This document shows positions 37,788 through 47,887 of a DNA stretch of 64,000 nt, piece after piece. A program made the position numbers and the translations under genes. The stretch is from Spirosoma oryzicola (GTDB lineage Bacteria > Bacteroidota > Bacteroidia > Cytophagales > Spirosomataceae). Numbering within the stretch: the first letter of the stretch is position 1; each line of letters begins with the position of its first letter. Under the pieces are notes generated by a model. The model did not search any database. It saw nothing but the letters and a program-made list of their open reading frames with translations, and had not been told where the DNA came from. The stretch spans positions 167,501 to 231,500 of the forward strand of contig NZ_CP089538.1 of NCBI RefSeq assembly GCF_021233055.1. The letters run 5' to 3'.

Positions 37788-39035
37788 TTACGATTTTAAG
37801 GCGTCTGCGATCGATAAGCGGGACATGCGAAGGGCGGGCAATACACCCGATAGAAATCCGAAAATTAAACACACGAAGATGCTGATCAGGAACACGCTTA
37901 GGTTGATGGTTAGATCGGCGTAGGCAATCCAGCCACTGCTGTTGATAAAATAAATGATACCGGAGGTCAGCAATAGGGCAATAGCGCCCCCGATCAGCGT
38001 GATGAAAATATTTTCGACTATAAACTGCCAGACCAGCGTCTGAATGGGTGCACCGAAAGCTTTCCGGATGCCAATTTCCGACGCTCGTTCCATGATCCGA
38101 CTGACGTTGACGTTAACCAGATTGAGAGCTGGTAATCCCAGCAGCATAAACAGAATGAAGGCAAGAGCCCCAAACAGAATGGCTTTGAGCCCAGGGCCAC
38201 CGTCCAGAATTTGACCGATGAAATTGGCCGCGTACGGCTCTGATTTTACTTCCAGATAGGTATACTTATTGTCGTTTTCGACAATTGGTAACGGTATCTG
38301 ATTGATGCGGTCCTGAAATTCATCGTTTATGGCCTTTAGATCTGATTTATTCTTGGCCAGCAAAATACTCATGAAACCGCCCCGCATATCGCTTCGCTGG
38401 TAGTTGCTCTTGGGAGCTGTGTACGGAAAATAAACGTCGGCGTACGTGATTGGGCGTGTAACGGGACTGCCTTTTACAACACCGATGACTTTGTAATGAA
38501 TGTTTTCGATTTCAACGTCTTTGCCAACCGCCGATTCCGTCGCATCGGGAAAGTACTGTTTCCTGAAGTCGTCCGTAATAACCGCCACGTAATCCCCATT
38601 GGTAATGTTCTGCTCACTGTACGGTTTGCCTTCCAGAAAATCGAAGTCCATGACCCGCCAGAAATCGGCGTCGGTAAATTTGGTGTTCAGCTTGATGCGC
38701 TGCGAACCCACGTACGCATTAGAGCTATTGAAGGCGGAAAAGATACTGACCCGCTCGGGCGTTTTTAGCGTTTTAGCGTACTTGTTCAGAAACTGAAAAC
38801 TCATCGGTCCCGAACTTCTTCCGCTTCGAGCCGAGTCGCGCTGAACCATCAACATGATGTAGAGCGAGCGGTCCCGGTTTGTCTCAGGATAATGACTGCT
38901 AAACAGATGATCCAGAAAGGAGGTTAGTACCATCAATACCGTGAGGGTCAGGCTGATACCAAAGAGCGTAATGAAAGTGTAGAACGGATGCCGAAGCAAT
39001 ACCTTCCAGGCGATTTTTATGTAGTTTATCAGCAT
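37788..39035 (-). CDS. ABC transporter permease, FtsX/MacB type
   Basis: A 415-aa permease with one N-terminal helix (about 17-37), a MacB periplasmic core and three C-terminal helices. The FtsX signature RASEIGIRKAFGAPIQTL lies near 311-328. The ATG at 39035 (MLINYIKIAWKVLLRHPFYTF) is 4 nt after the ATPase stop codon and fits the family; a longer frame would overlap the ATPase gene. With the other permease it forms the membrane part of a mechanotransmission-type exporter working with HlyD and TolC partners. Confidence 0.91.
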   Translation of the reverse strand: MLINYIKIAWKVLLRHPFYTFITLFGISLTLTVLMVLTSFLDHLFSSHYPETNRDRSLYIMLMVQRDSARSGRSSGPMSFQFLNKYAKTLKTPERVSIFSAFNSSNAYVGSQRIKLNTKFTDADFWRVMDFDFLEGKPYSEQNITNGDYVAVITDDFRKQYFPDATESAVGKDVEIENIHYKVIGVVKGSPVTRPITYADVYFPYTAPKSNYQRSDMRGGFMSILLAKNKSDLKAINDEFQDRINQIPLPIVENDNKYTYLEVKSEPYAANFIGQILDGGPGLKAILFGALAFILFMLLGLPALNLVNVNVSRIMERASEIGIRKAFGAPIQTLVWQFIVENIFITLIGGAIALLLTSGIIYFINSSGWIAYADLTINLSVFLISIFVCLIFGFLSGVLPALRMSRLSIADALKS

Positions 39036-39039
39036 GGCA

Positions 39040-39729
39040 TTAAACCGTTTGAAGTACCGAATCGCCAACCATTGACCCATCGAAAAGCCGCACTAAACGA
39101 TGCGTTTTCTTTGCCATCGATTCGTCGTGCGTAACCATCACAATCGTGCTGCCCTCAGCGTTGAGCTGTTGAAGAATCGCCATGATTTCGTTGCCCATCG
39201 CGCTGTCCAGATTGCCCGTCGGTTCATCGGCGAGAATAATATCGGGTCGGCCTACGATGGCTCGTGCAATCGCCACCCGCTGTTTCTGACCACCTGACAG
39301 TTGATTCGGGAAATGTTTCATGCGGTTGCTCAGACCAACGCGTTCGAGCGCCTGCTTCGCCATCTCCCGGCGCGATGCACCCGTTGTGTCACCTTTGCGG
39401 TAAAGTAGCGGAATCTCGACGTTATCGAGCACCGACAGGTCGTTGATCAGGTGGAAGCTTTGAAAAATAAAACCGATTTTCTGGTTCCGAAGCCGGGCCA
39501 GTTCTTTGTCCCGGTAATGGGTTACGGCCTGGCCGCCAATCTCCACACTGCCTTTGCTGGGTTCGTCGAGCAGGCCCATAAGGTTCATTAGCGTCGATTT
39601 GCCACAGCCGCTGGGTCCCATAATAGATAGGAATTCTCCGGTTCGGATGTCAAGGTTAATGTTTGTCAGCGCCAGCGTCTCGATGCTGCTGGTGCGGTAC
39701 ACTTTTTCGATGTTTTTGAGGGTAATCAT
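39040..39729 (-). CDS. ABC transporter ATP-binding protein, LolD/MacB class
   Basis: A 229-aa ATPase. Walker [10 protein letters not shown] is at 38-46, the signature LSGGQKQR at 144-151, Walker [13 protein letters not shown] near 164, and the H-loop TH near 197. Its best match by pattern is the LolD/MacB/FtsE class that powers FtsX-type permeases. It lies 15 nt after the TolC gene and 4 nt before the first permease, which indicates a single operon. Confidence 0.95.
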   Translation of the reverse strand: MITLKNIEKVYRTSSIETLALTNINLDIRTGEFLSIMGPSGCGKSTLMNLMGLLDEPSKGSVEIGGQAVTHYRDKELARLRNQKIGFIFQSFHLINDLSVLDNVEIPLLYRKGDTTGASRREMAKQALERVGLSNRMKHFPNQLSGGQKQRVAIARAIVGRPDIILADEPTGNLDSAMGNEIMAILQQLNAEGSTIVMVTHDESMAKKTHRLVRLFDGSMVGDSVLQTV

Positions 39730-39744
39730 GTCGATCGAGGGTGG

Positions 39745-41247
39745 TTAATACGTGATTTTATGATTCGTTTCAAAGTCGTACAACGTCAGCAGACGAAGTG
39801 AATAGAATGCCTGCCAGTAGTCGCGAAGCGCCAGAATGGCATCCCGGCGGGCACGGTCTTTATCCTGGATGGCAATACCCAGATCCGTAACGCTCAGGTT
39901 ACTTAACTTAAACCGGTCCTGGGCAATCTGATAGCGATTCTGGGCGATCTGGTCGGCCTCGGCAGTGAGTTTGACCTGCTGGCGAAGCATGTCCAGCAGC
40001 GTTACCTGCGTGTAGATCTGCTGCTCGAATACGCGCTTGTTCTGCTCGACGGTCTGTACGATTAGCTGTTGGTTCGCCAGTGCGGTTTCTGTCCGGGCTT
40101 TGGCTCGTCCCCACGTCATGATGGGTAGTACAAAGCGAACTTCCAAAAACTCGCGGTCCTGCGGACGCACGTACACGTCGCTCGGTTGAGTACCCCGGTT
40201 CGACAAGCCGAATTCTGCGTTTAGCGTAGCATTCAGTCCATTTTCTTTTCTTGCCTTTTCCGTATCGCGTTCGGCTTCGAGCAATTGCCGACGGAAGCCA
40301 ATCGACGCCGAGCGATTCGCAAACGCTTCGGTTAGTGCCTTGCTGATATCGACCGGAAATTCCGTTAGCTGAGTCGGTACAACCAGTTCGAAGGGCTGCG
40401 GTCGGCCTGAATTGGCGTCGTTTGTATTCAAATACGATCGTAGCTTTAGCGAGGCTACTTCTGCCGTCTGACGAGCCGATGCCAGATCTTTTTTGGCGTT
40501 CAATACGCTTAGTTGCAATTGAAGCAGATCGTTCTGCGAAATCTTGCCCAGGTCCAGCTTGTGAACGGCTATCTTGTAAAGCGTGTCATTGTTAGCGCGG
40601 TTGGTTTCGGCAATCTGAAGGTTTACCTGCGCAACCAGTAAGTCAAAATAGAGACTCGTCGCATCAACGGCAACCTGTTCCAGGGCTTCGATGTATTGCT
40701 GGTTACTTTCGGCGTAGCGCAATGGTTCGGTTCGGCGATCCCACTTCATCTGATTGAAGCGAAACAGCGGTTGCGTTAAGCCGATGGCAAAAGGAATACC
40801 GTTGTAAAGCGTCGTGTTGTTCAGAAAATTGTCGAACCGCTGAAGTTGCTGCTGGACGAAGATAGAGCCACCCGTCAAAGGAATGTTCTGGCTCAGGGAC
40901 AGGTTCAGAATCGAGTTATTGTTCGAAACGGGTTGAAACGCAATCGTACCGTCGGGCTGAGTGACCTGCACAAACGAACGGGTAAAGCTGGGCAACGATC
41001 CATCAAGGCTCAACTGCGGTTTAAAATCGGACAGAAACGTTCGGTATTTCCAGTAGTTCGTTTTTCGCAGGGTAGCCGCCTGTTTACCGGCGATCGACTG
41101 GTCACGAGCCAGCTGAATAACGTCGTTCAGCGTAAACTTTTGTGCTTGCGTCGTGGATAGTTGCAGGATTAGAAGCATGGAGCAACCTACCACCCATTTC
41201 GTCAGTGAACCGATCCGTTGGCCTGCCTGACTAGTCGTCGTCTTCAT
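39745..41247 (-). CDS. TolC-family outer-membrane efflux protein
   Basis: A 500-aa exported protein with a signal peptide (about 1-35, ending ...STTQAQ). Two long helical outer-membrane-efflux repeats follow. It would form the outer-membrane channel for the ABC exporter. It starts 2 nt after hlyD ends and is followed 15 nt later by the ATPase. Substrate specificity cannot be read. The protein differs from the NodT-type channel at 56216-57727. Confidence 0.9.
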   Translation of the reverse strand: MKTTTSQAGQRIGSLTKWVVGCSMLLILQLSTTQAQKFTLNDVIQLARDQSIAGKQAATLRKTNYWKYRTFLSDFKPQLSLDGSLPSFTRSFVQVTQPDGTIAFQPVSNNNSILNLSLSQNIPLTGGSIFVQQQLQRFDNFLNNTTLYNGIPFAIGLTQPLFRFNQMKWDRRTEPLRYAESNQQYIEALEQVAVDATSLYFDLLVAQVNLQIAETNRANNDTLYKIAVHKLDLGKISQNDLLQLQLSVLNAKKDLASARQTAEVASLKLRSYLNTNDANSGRPQPFELVVPTQLTEFPVDISKALTEAFANRSASIGFRRQLLEAERDTEKARKENGLNATLNAEFGLSNRGTQPSDVYVRPQDREFLEVRFVLPIMTWGRAKARTETALANQQLIVQTVEQNKRVFEQQIYTQVTLLDMLRQQVKLTAEADQIAQNRYQIAQDRFKLSNLSVTDLGIAIQDKDRARRDAILALRDYWQAFYSLRLLTLYDFETNHKITY

Positions 41248-41249
41248 CG

Positions 41250-42509
41250 TCAGGGCTTTTTAGGATCAATCGTGAGCTGTTCCAAATGCGCGAATTCGCT
41301 TAAATCGGTTAAAATAACCTGATCGCCGGGTTGCAAACCACTTTTGATCTCAACCCAATCGAAGTTGGACAAACCGACCTCTATTTCGCGACGCGTCGCC
41401 ACGGTAGGGCTGGTCATCACGTAGATAAACTGCTTGCGTTTGCCTTTAAAGGCGGGGCCGTTGGCGACGCGAACGGATTTCGCCACGCGATTGGTGACGA
41501 TAAAGACTTCTACTTTCTGATTAGGCCGGAGCGACGTGTGACGATTATCATCCAGATCAACTGCAAACTGGATAACGCCGTTCTGAACGGCTGGTTTGAC
41601 CTGGACGATCTGACCGCGTATGGACGTTTCATTTATTTTTACAATGACCGGTAAGCCTGATTTTAGCTGTTCGGCATATACATCGGAGCAGGAACCTTCA
41701 ACCCGGAAGCTGCCCAAATCGGCTAGCCGGGCCAGCATTTCGCCTTCGCTCACGGCTGAACCGATGTGCTCGTTTACCCACGTCAGCACGCCCGCCCGGT
41801 CGGTTAAAATATCCGCCTGTTTGAGCTTGTGCGCCAATACTTTCAGGTTGGTGGCTTCGATCTGCGCCTGTAATTCCGACTCTTTCAGGCTGGCGCTCAT
41901 CGACTGACGATTGTAGGTCAAGTCATTCTCAAGCTGCCTCTTTTCCAGTTGAGCAATTTGCAACAGATTCTCCGCGCGGGTAACGTCTTCCGGCGTCTGG
42001 CCACCTACTTTCAGTAATCGTTTTGCATCGTTTAGTTCGGCTTTAAGTTTGTTGATAGACAGCGATTTGATCTGGTCGTTGACATCCGCATCGAATAAGT
42101 TCTTGTTTAACTTTAGCCGAAGTTGCTCGATGCTGTTTTGTTTTAATGCGAGTTGGTCAGCAATTTTTTCGTATTCAATCTGGGTCAGTGATTTGTCCAG
42201 TTCCAGGATGGGCTGACCTGGCCGGACGCGCGTTCCGGGCGTTAGCAGGACCCGACGGATACTGGCGCGGATGGGGCTGGTGATGATTTGCTCATAAGCA
42301 GGGATGACTTCTCCCGTAGCGGTGATGGTATTCTCCACAAAACCGGTCTGGGCAACTGCCGTCCTGATTTTGCTTGCTTCGACTGATGTGTTTAGCAGCG
42401 TCTTAAACCAGAGAATCCCAGCAATCAACCCAATACATAAGGCTGTGCCAATCAACCAGCTTTTTCGGCGGGTTTGGGCAACAAGTTCGGGTGCTAATTC
42501 ACGGTCCAT
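41250..42509 (-). CDS. HlyD/MacA-type membrane fusion protein
   Basis: A 419-aa adaptor with a single N-terminal membrane helix (about 18-35). A lipoyl/barrel-sandwich region (GEVIPAYEQIITSPI near 66-80 and RPGQPILELD near 99-108) flanks a long coiled coil (about 115-235). Beta-barrel and membrane-proximal domains follow. It links the inner-membrane permeases to the TolC channel. It is the first gene of the seven-gene operon. A sigma-54-like promoter lies 31 nt upstream of its start. Confidence 0.92.
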   Translation of the reverse strand: MDRELAPELVAQTRRKSWLIGTALCIGLIAGILWFKTLLNTSVEASKIRTAVAQTGFVENTITATGEVIPAYEQIITSPIRASIRRVLLTPGTRVRPGQPILELDKSLTQIEYEKIADQLALKQNSIEQLRLKLNKNLFDADVNDQIKSLSINKLKAELNDAKRLLKVGGQTPEDVTRAENLLQIAQLEKRQLENDLTYNRQSMSASLKESELQAQIEATNLKVLAHKLKQADILTDRAGVLTWVNEHIGSAVSEGEMLARLADLGSFRVEGSCSDVYAEQLKSGLPVIVKINETSIRGQIVQVKPAVQNGVIQFAVDLDDNRHTSLRPNQKVEVFIVTNRVAKSVRVANGPAFKGKRKQFIYVMTSPTVATRREIEVGLSNFDWVEIKSGLQPGDQVILTDLSEFAHLEQLTIDPKKP

Positions 42510-42540
42510 GATTGGTAAGTGTCGTTATGCACTATACTTT

Positions 42541-42555
42541 CCAAATGGCATGCCA
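42541..42555 (-). promoter_or_regulatory. Sigma-54-type promoter for the export operon
   Basis: On the minus strand TGGCATG-CCAT-TTGG matches TGGCACG-N4-TTGC in the invariant GG and in spacing (GG-N10-G). One mismatch is at the -12 C. The start site would fall about 20 nt before the hlyD ATG. The downstream NtrC-type regulator in the same operon supports the call. Confidence 0.65.
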
Positions 42556-42606
42556 CGAATAAAATGTTGAAATTGAGGTGTTTATGGTTTTGTTGGGAAC
42601 GAAATA

Positions 42607-42641
42607 TGTGCGAAATCGCACAATCGGTGCGGTTGTGCACT
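42607..42641 (-). promoter_or_regulatory. Tandem palindromes, candidate NtrC-type activator sites
   Basis: TGTGCG-AAAT-CGCACA (42607-42622, perfect) and GGTGCG-GTTG-TGCACT (42626-42641, imperfect) share the GTGCG-N4-(c/t)GCAC plan. Their centres are 19 bp apart. They would lie about 84 and 103 bp upstream of the start site of the sigma-54 promoter, the usual place for enhancer sites. The rest of the 325-nt gap (42510-42834) shows no gene. Confidence 0.6.
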
Positions 42642-42834
42642 AAGTAGCGAAGCCCAAGACGGAGCACGGAGTGATACAGGATACCTGTAATGGCTGGCAA
42701 CGTTTCGTTCTTGTTAGGTGTTTCACTCTGGACGGGCGTTAAAATAGAACGGTAACCGGGTAAAATAGTACTGTTTGAAGGTTCGTGGAGTTCGTAAATT
42801 TGTAATTTAGCGTATACTCAACTTAACTGGTTGC

Positions 42835-45800
42835 ATGCCAATTTGGTCCGACATACGGTTTCGACGTGTTTTACTTGGTACAACGGCCAGTCTGTTCACC
42901 ATGTCCGTTTGGCTTACGGCTTGTCAAAAAGTGGTTGAGAAGCCTGCCGACGTTATTGCCGCCGAAGCCTTTTTGCCGGAAAAAGTCGATTATAACCTGC
43001 ACGTCAAGCCAATTCTGTCCGATCGATGCTTTGCCTGTCACGGTCCCGACAAAGCCAAACAGCAGGCGGGGCTGCGACTCGACACGCCCGAAGGAGCTTA
43101 TGAAGCGTTAGCCAAAAGCGGTCATACGGCTATCGTGCCGGGTAATCTGGCCAAAAGTGAATTTGCGCGTCGCATCATCACCACTGATCCGGACGAAGTG
43201 ATGCCTACGCCCCAGTCGAATCTGACGCTCAGCGCGGAAGAAAAGGCAATATTGCTACGTTGGGTCGAACAGGGGGCTGAGTATAAGCAGCACTGGTCGC
43301 TGATTGCGCCGACCACGCCCGAAGTTCCCAAGGTCGGTGACGATAAATGGGTCAAGAACGACATTGATCGATTTGTTCTGGCTAAACTGAAAGCTAAGCA
43401 ACTAAACCACGCACCCGAGGCCGATAAAACAACGCTTCTTCGTCGCGTAAGTCTGGACCTGACGGGCTTACCACCAACACCGGCCGAGATTGACGCGTTT
43501 CTGGCGGATAAGTCCCCGAATGCGTACGAGAAAGTAGTAAATCGGTTGCTCAACAGCCCGCACTACGGCGAACGGCAGGCGGCTGAGTGGCTCGACGTGG
43601 CCCGGTATGCCGATACGCACGGCTACCAGGACGACGGTTTGCGAACAGCGTGGCCTTACCGCGATTGGGTGATTCGGGCTTACAACCGCAATTTGTCGTT
43701 TGATCGGTTCGTCACCTGGCAGCTAGCCGGTGATTTACTGCCTAAGTCAAACCGGGATCAGCTCATTGCAACGGCTTTTAATCGCAATCACCAGCAAAGC
43801 CAGGAGGGTGGTATCGTTGATGAGGAATATCGCGTCGAATACGTAGCCGACCGGACCAATACGTTTGGGAAAGCCATGCTGGGCCTGACCGTCGAATGCG
43901 CCCGCTGTCACGATCATAAATACGATCCGATCAGTCAGAAGGATTACTTTTCCTTGTTTGCGTTTTTTAACAGCAACAATGAGCGCGGGCAGATTCCTTA
44001 TAATGGCGAGGCCGCTCCGACCATTACGCTTACCAAGCCCGAGACCGAAGCAAAATTAAAGTTCATTCGCGAAAAGCTCAAGCCCATTGAGCAAAAGCTA
44101 AATCCCAATCGCCCGGATTACCAGCAACGGTTTACGCAATGGCTTGCCAACGATTCGCAGCAAAACCTATCGTCAACGGATTCGGGATTGTTGGCCCATT
44201 ACACCTTCGACGAGGCCGACCGGGCCGATGTAAGCGCGTTTGTGAAAGCGCAGAACGAAGCGAAAAAGCTGGAGGATGCGAAGCGGAAAAAAGAAGAGGA
44301 CGCCAAGTCGAAAACAAAGAAACCGGAGATTAAGAAGCCTGAACCGAAACCCGTTGCCAAGCGGAAAACGAAAGAAGAGCTTTGGAAAGATCCGCGCAAT
44401 GCGTTTGCCAACTCGGTGAACGACACGATTCCGGCACGGCTGGGTGGCGATCCCGACAAGGTGCCTTACGCCGTTCCCGGACGGTTCGGTAAGGCGCGAT
44501 TCCTGCCCGGAGATAGTTACATCGAACTACCCCGTGATTTTGGTGCTTTCGAACAGAATCAGCCGTTTTCGGTGAGTAGCTGGTTTAATCTGGCTAAACC
44601 AAACATGGCCCTTACGCTTTTGGGGCGCACAACCGGACCGATGGACGGGCAGCGCGGCTACCAACTTGATCTTCTGGCCGACGGTCGATTGAAACTCACG
44701 TTCAACCACGTCTGGCCTGCGAATGCCATTGACATCGAATCAGTCGATAAAGTACCCGCTCACCAGTGGTTTCAGGTCGCGTTTACCTACAATGGCATGG
44801 GACGCGCCAACGGGCTGACGCTGTACCTGAACGGTAAGCCTATGCGGACTAAAGTGGTTACCGACAACTTGGTTCACAGCATGGTGTACGGCAAGGATAA
44901 AACGCATTGGGCGCAACACGCGTTTTACGTGGGTCGGATGCACGACAATTTCTACAAAGACTTTGCTGTTGACGAATTGCGCATCTACGACCGTTGCCTG
45001 ACGGCATTGGAAATGCCTAAACTGGCCGGACAGTTGGATGCGCTCAACGCGGCTCTGCAAACGCCCGCGTCTAAACGTACGCCCGCGCAACGAGCGGGTT
45101 TGTATACGTACTACGTGACAACGCAGGACCCGATCTATCGCGATGAGTACGCTAAAGCCATGACCTTACGGGGTGAGCAACTCATGCTTTACACCAATTC
45201 TGATCAGGTCATGGTGATGCAGGAGCGACCAACTCCCCGCGAAACGCGTTTGCTGAAGCGTGGCGCTTACGATGCACCAGGTGAAGTTGTTAAACCTGCT
45301 GTGCTGCACAGTTTGAGCCCAATCCCAGACGATCTTCCTAAAAACCGGCTTGGTTTGGCAAAATGGTTGCTGTTGTCCGACAATCCGTTGTTTAGTCGGG
45401 TGATGGTTAATCGGGTGTGGCAACAATATTTCGGGCAGGGATTAGCCAAAAACAGCGATGATTTTGGTAATCAGGGCGCGTTACCAAGTCACCCCGAATT
45501 GCTGGATTACCTGGCCGTTCGGTTTCGGGAAGGAACCGGGGCGCCCGGCTCTCCATGGAACATAAAAGCCTTACACAAGATGATCGTCATGTCGGCAACC
45601 TATCGGCAATCGTCGCGGGTTTCGGAAAAGGAGCGGGAAGCCGATCCCGAAAATACGTTCCTGAGCCGTGGACCAAGTTATCGGATGTCGGCGGAGCAGG
45701 TACGTGACAATGCATTGGCAGCTAGTGGGTTATTGAACCAACGGATTGGTGGGCCGAGTGTCCGACCGTATCAGCCGGCAGGTATCTGGGAAGCACTGGC

Positions 45801-46305
45801 AACGCGCAACGCGGTAAAATACGAGCAAAACCACGGCGATAGTCTATACCGACGCTCGATGTACACGATCTGGAAACGGAGTTCGCCCCCGCCGATGATG
45901 CTTAATTTCGACGCTGCCGAGCGGCATACCTGTATTGTCAAACGGCAGAAAACGAGTACCCCATTACAGGCACTCGTCACCCTTAACGACCCGCAGTTTG
46001 TTGAAGCGGCCAGAGTACTGGCGCAGCGGGTAAAGGGGGCAGGCACACGCGATGATGGCGAATTAATTAACCGAATCTTCAAAGCCGTTATTAGCCGTCC
46101 GGCCCGACCGATGGAAGTAACCCTGATGAAGCAGCTTTACGCGGAAGAGCTGGCCGATTTTCGAAAAAGCCCTAAGCGAGCGACGGAACTGTTAACCGTA
46201 GGCGAGTACCCGGTTGACAAAACACTAGATTCGGCGGAGCTTGCTGCCTGGACCGTGGTGACAAGCACAATCATGAATTTCGACGAAGCGATCATCAAGC
46301 GCTAA
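42835..46305 (+). CDS. Planctomycete-type cytochrome, DUF1549/LamG/DUF1553 lipoprotein
   Basis: A 1156-aa exported protein. The N-terminus looks like a lipoprotein signal with Cys30 in WLTAC. A PSCyt1 domain carries CFACH at 65-69. DUF1549 (about 165-370) contains LDLTGLPPTPAEIDAFL. A Lys/Glu-rich segment (about 475-520) precedes a LamG/concanavalin-like domain (about 550-735). DUF1553 (about 840-1100) contains NRVWQQYFGQGL. The architecture is best known from Planctomycetes and Verrucomicrobia, where it is linked to polysaccharide use. It is followed by its usual partner, DUF1501. Confidence 0.88.
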   Translation: MPIWSDIRFRRVLLGTTASLFTMSVWLTACQKVVEKPADVIAAEAFLPEKVDYNLHVKPILSDRCFACHGPDKAKQQAGLRLDTPEGAYEALAKSGHTAIVPGNLAKSEFARRIITTDPDEVMPTPQSNLTLSAEEKAILLRWVEQGAEYKQHWSLIAPTTPEVPKVGDDKWVKNDIDRFVLAKLKAKQLNHAPEADKTTLLRRVSLDLTGLPPTPAEIDAFLADKSPNAYEKVVNRLLNSPHYGERQAAEWLDVARYADTHGYQDDGLRTAWPYRDWVIRAYNRNLSFDRFVTWQLAGDLLPKSNRDQLIATAFNRNHQQSQEGGIVDEEYRVEYVADRTNTFGKAMLGLTVECARCHDHKYDPISQKDYFSLFAFFNSNNERGQIPYNGEAAPTITLTKPETEAKLKFIREKLKPIEQKLNPNRPDYQQRFTQWLANDSQQNLSSTDSGLLAHYTFDEADRADVSAFVKAQNEAKKLEDAKRKKEEDAKSKTKKPEIKKPEPKPVAKRKTKEELWKDPRNAFANSVNDTIPARLGGDPDKVPYAVPGRFGKARFLPGDSYIELPRDFGAFEQNQPFSVSSWFNLAKPNMALTLLGRTTGPMDGQRGYQLDLLADGRLKLTFNHVWPANAIDIESVDKVPAHQWFQVAFTYNGMGRANGLTLYLNGKPMRTKVVTDNLVHSMVYGKDKTHWAQHAFYVGRMHDNFYKDFAVDELRIYDRCLTALEMPKLAGQLDALNAALQTPASKRTPAQRAGLYTYYVTTQDPIYRDEYAKAMTLRGEQLMLYTNSDQVMVMQERPTPRETRLLKRGAYDAPGEVVKPAVLHSLSPIPDDLPKNRLGLAKWLLLSDNPLFSRVMVNRVWQQYFGQGLAKNSDDFGNQGALPSHPELLDYLAVRFREGTGAPGSPWNIKALHKMIVMSATYRQSSRVSEKEREADPENTFLSRGPSYRMSAEQVRDNALAASGLLNQRIGGPSVRPYQPAGIWEALATRNAVKYEQNHGDSLYRRSMYTIWKRSSPPPMMLNFDAAERHTCIVKRQKTSTPLQALVTLNDPQFVEAARVLAQRVKGAGTRDDGELINRIFKAVISRPARPMEVTLMKQLYAEELADFRKSPKRATELLTVGEYPVDKTLDSAELAAWTVVTSTIMNFDEAIIKR

Positions 46306-46405
46306 TGGAAGTGGCGTTGGCGGGGCCGCCCGAGCGGTTCTCAAACCTGATGCCACCAAAAAACTGATGAATAATAGGCGCTGGCCTTTGTAATCAACAA
46401 CAGCT

Positions 46406-47863
46406 ATGGACATTCAGGACGAAATACACGATCAGTTGAGCCGCCGGACGTTTTTAGGACAAACGAGCGCGGGGCTGGGGACGATTGCGCTGGCGTCGCT
46501 CCTGAATCCAGCGAATCTGTTTGGTAAAGGATCATCTGCGTCAGACGAAAATCCGGCGGTCGGGAAACCGCATTTTCCACCCAAAGTAAAGCGGGTTATT
46601 TATTTGTTTCAAAGTGGCGCACCTTCGCAACTGGAACTGTTCGACTACAAGCCGAAGCTTGAAGCGATGTGGGGGCAGGATCTACCCGAATCCGTCCGCA
46701 ATGGTCAGCGTCTTACCGGAATGAGCGCGGGACAAAGCCGGTTTCCTCTGGCTGCTTCAAAATACGCGTTCGCGCAGTACGGCCCCAGTCGCATGTGGAT
46801 GAGTGAACTTTTGCCCCACACCAGCCGGATTGTGGGCGATCTGACGTTTGTTCGTTCGCTCCATACCGAGGCCATCAATCACGATCCCGCCGTTACATTT
46901 TTCCAGACGGGTAGCCAACAGGCGGGGCGTCCTAGTTTTGGCTCCTGGATTAGCTACGGATTAGGTTCCGACAACCAGAATCTTCCGGCTTTCGTCGTGT
47001 TGCTGTCCAAAGGCCGCGATGGTGACCAGCCGTTGTACGCGAAGTTGTGGAGTAACGGATTTTTACCTTCGGTGCACCAGGGCGTTGTGTTTCGGTCGGG
47101 TCCCGATCCGGTTTATTACCTCAATAATCCGCCGGGTGTTGACAAAACGAGCCGTCGGCGGATGCTTGATTACCTGACAAAACTGCATCAGGAGCAATAT
47201 AAACAGGTACTCGACCCGGAGATTAACAGCCGAATGGCGCAGTATGAAATGGCGTACCGGATGCAAACGTCAGTCCCCGAAACGCTCGACATTGCTAAGG
47301 AGCCCGATTACATTTTCGACATGTACGGCCCCGAAAGCCGGAAACCCGGTACGTTTGCCGCCAACTGCCTGCTGGCTCGTAAGCTCATCGAGAAAGACGT
47401 GAAATTCGTGCAGTTGTACCACCAGGGTTGGGATCAGCACGGTAACCTGCCGAACGACATCAAGATTCAGACGAAAAGCGTCGATCAGCCGTCTGCCGCC
47501 TTAATCCGGGATTTGAAGCAGCGCGGTTTGCTGGATGATACGCTCGTGATCTGGGGTGGTGAGTTTGGGCGTGGCGCTTATTCGCAGGGAAAGCTAACAC
47601 GTGACAACTACGGGCGCGATCACCACCCGCGCGCGTTTACGGTCTGGATGGCTGGGGCCGGGGTGAAAAAAGGACTGGTCTACGGCGAAACCGACGATTT
47701 TGGCTACAACGTTATTAAAGATCCAGTCCACGTCCATGACTTTCAGGCTACTATTCTGCACTTGCTCGGCGTTGACCACGAGAAACTTACCTTCAAAAGC
47801 CAGGGCCGTCGCTACCGCCTGACGGATGTACACGGTAAGGTCATTAAGCCGTTGCTGGCTTAG
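46406..47863 (+). CDS. DUF1501 protein with Tat signal
   Basis: A 485-aa sulfatase-like-fold protein exported folded by the Tat system. The twin-arginine motif SRRTFLG lies at 12-18, followed by a hydrophobic stretch. Typical DUF1501 segments are seen: RVIYLFQSGAPSQLELFDYKP, then VIWGGEFGRGAYSQG and the metal-site region GRDHHPRAFTVWMAGAGVK. It starts 100 nt after the DUF1549/DUF1553 gene on the same strand; this pair occurs together widely. Its function is unproven, and a periplasmic hydrolase is the usual guess. Confidence 0.9.
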   Translation: MDIQDEIHDQLSRRTFLGQTSAGLGTIALASLLNPANLFGKGSSASDENPAVGKPHFPPKVKRVIYLFQSGAPSQLELFDYKPKLEAMWGQDLPESVRNGQRLTGMSAGQSRFPLAASKYAFAQYGPSRMWMSELLPHTSRIVGDLTFVRSLHTEAINHDPAVTFFQTGSQQAGRPSFGSWISYGLGSDNQNLPAFVVLLSKGRDGDQPLYAKLWSNGFLPSVHQGVVFRSGPDPVYYLNNPPGVDKTSRRRMLDYLTKLHQEQYKQVLDPEINSRMAQYEMAYRMQTSVPETLDIAKEPDYIFDMYGPESRKPGTFAANCLLARKLIEKDVKFVQLYHQGWDQHGNLPNDIKIQTKSVDQPSAALIRDLKQRGLLDDTLVIWGGEFGRGAYSQGKLTRDNYGRDHHPRAFTVWMAGAGVKKGLVYGETDDFGYNVIKDPVHVHDFQATILHLLGVDHEKLTFKSQGRRYRLTDVHGKVIKPLLA

Positions 47864-47887
47864 TTTTCGCTGTATTTTTGGAGGTTC

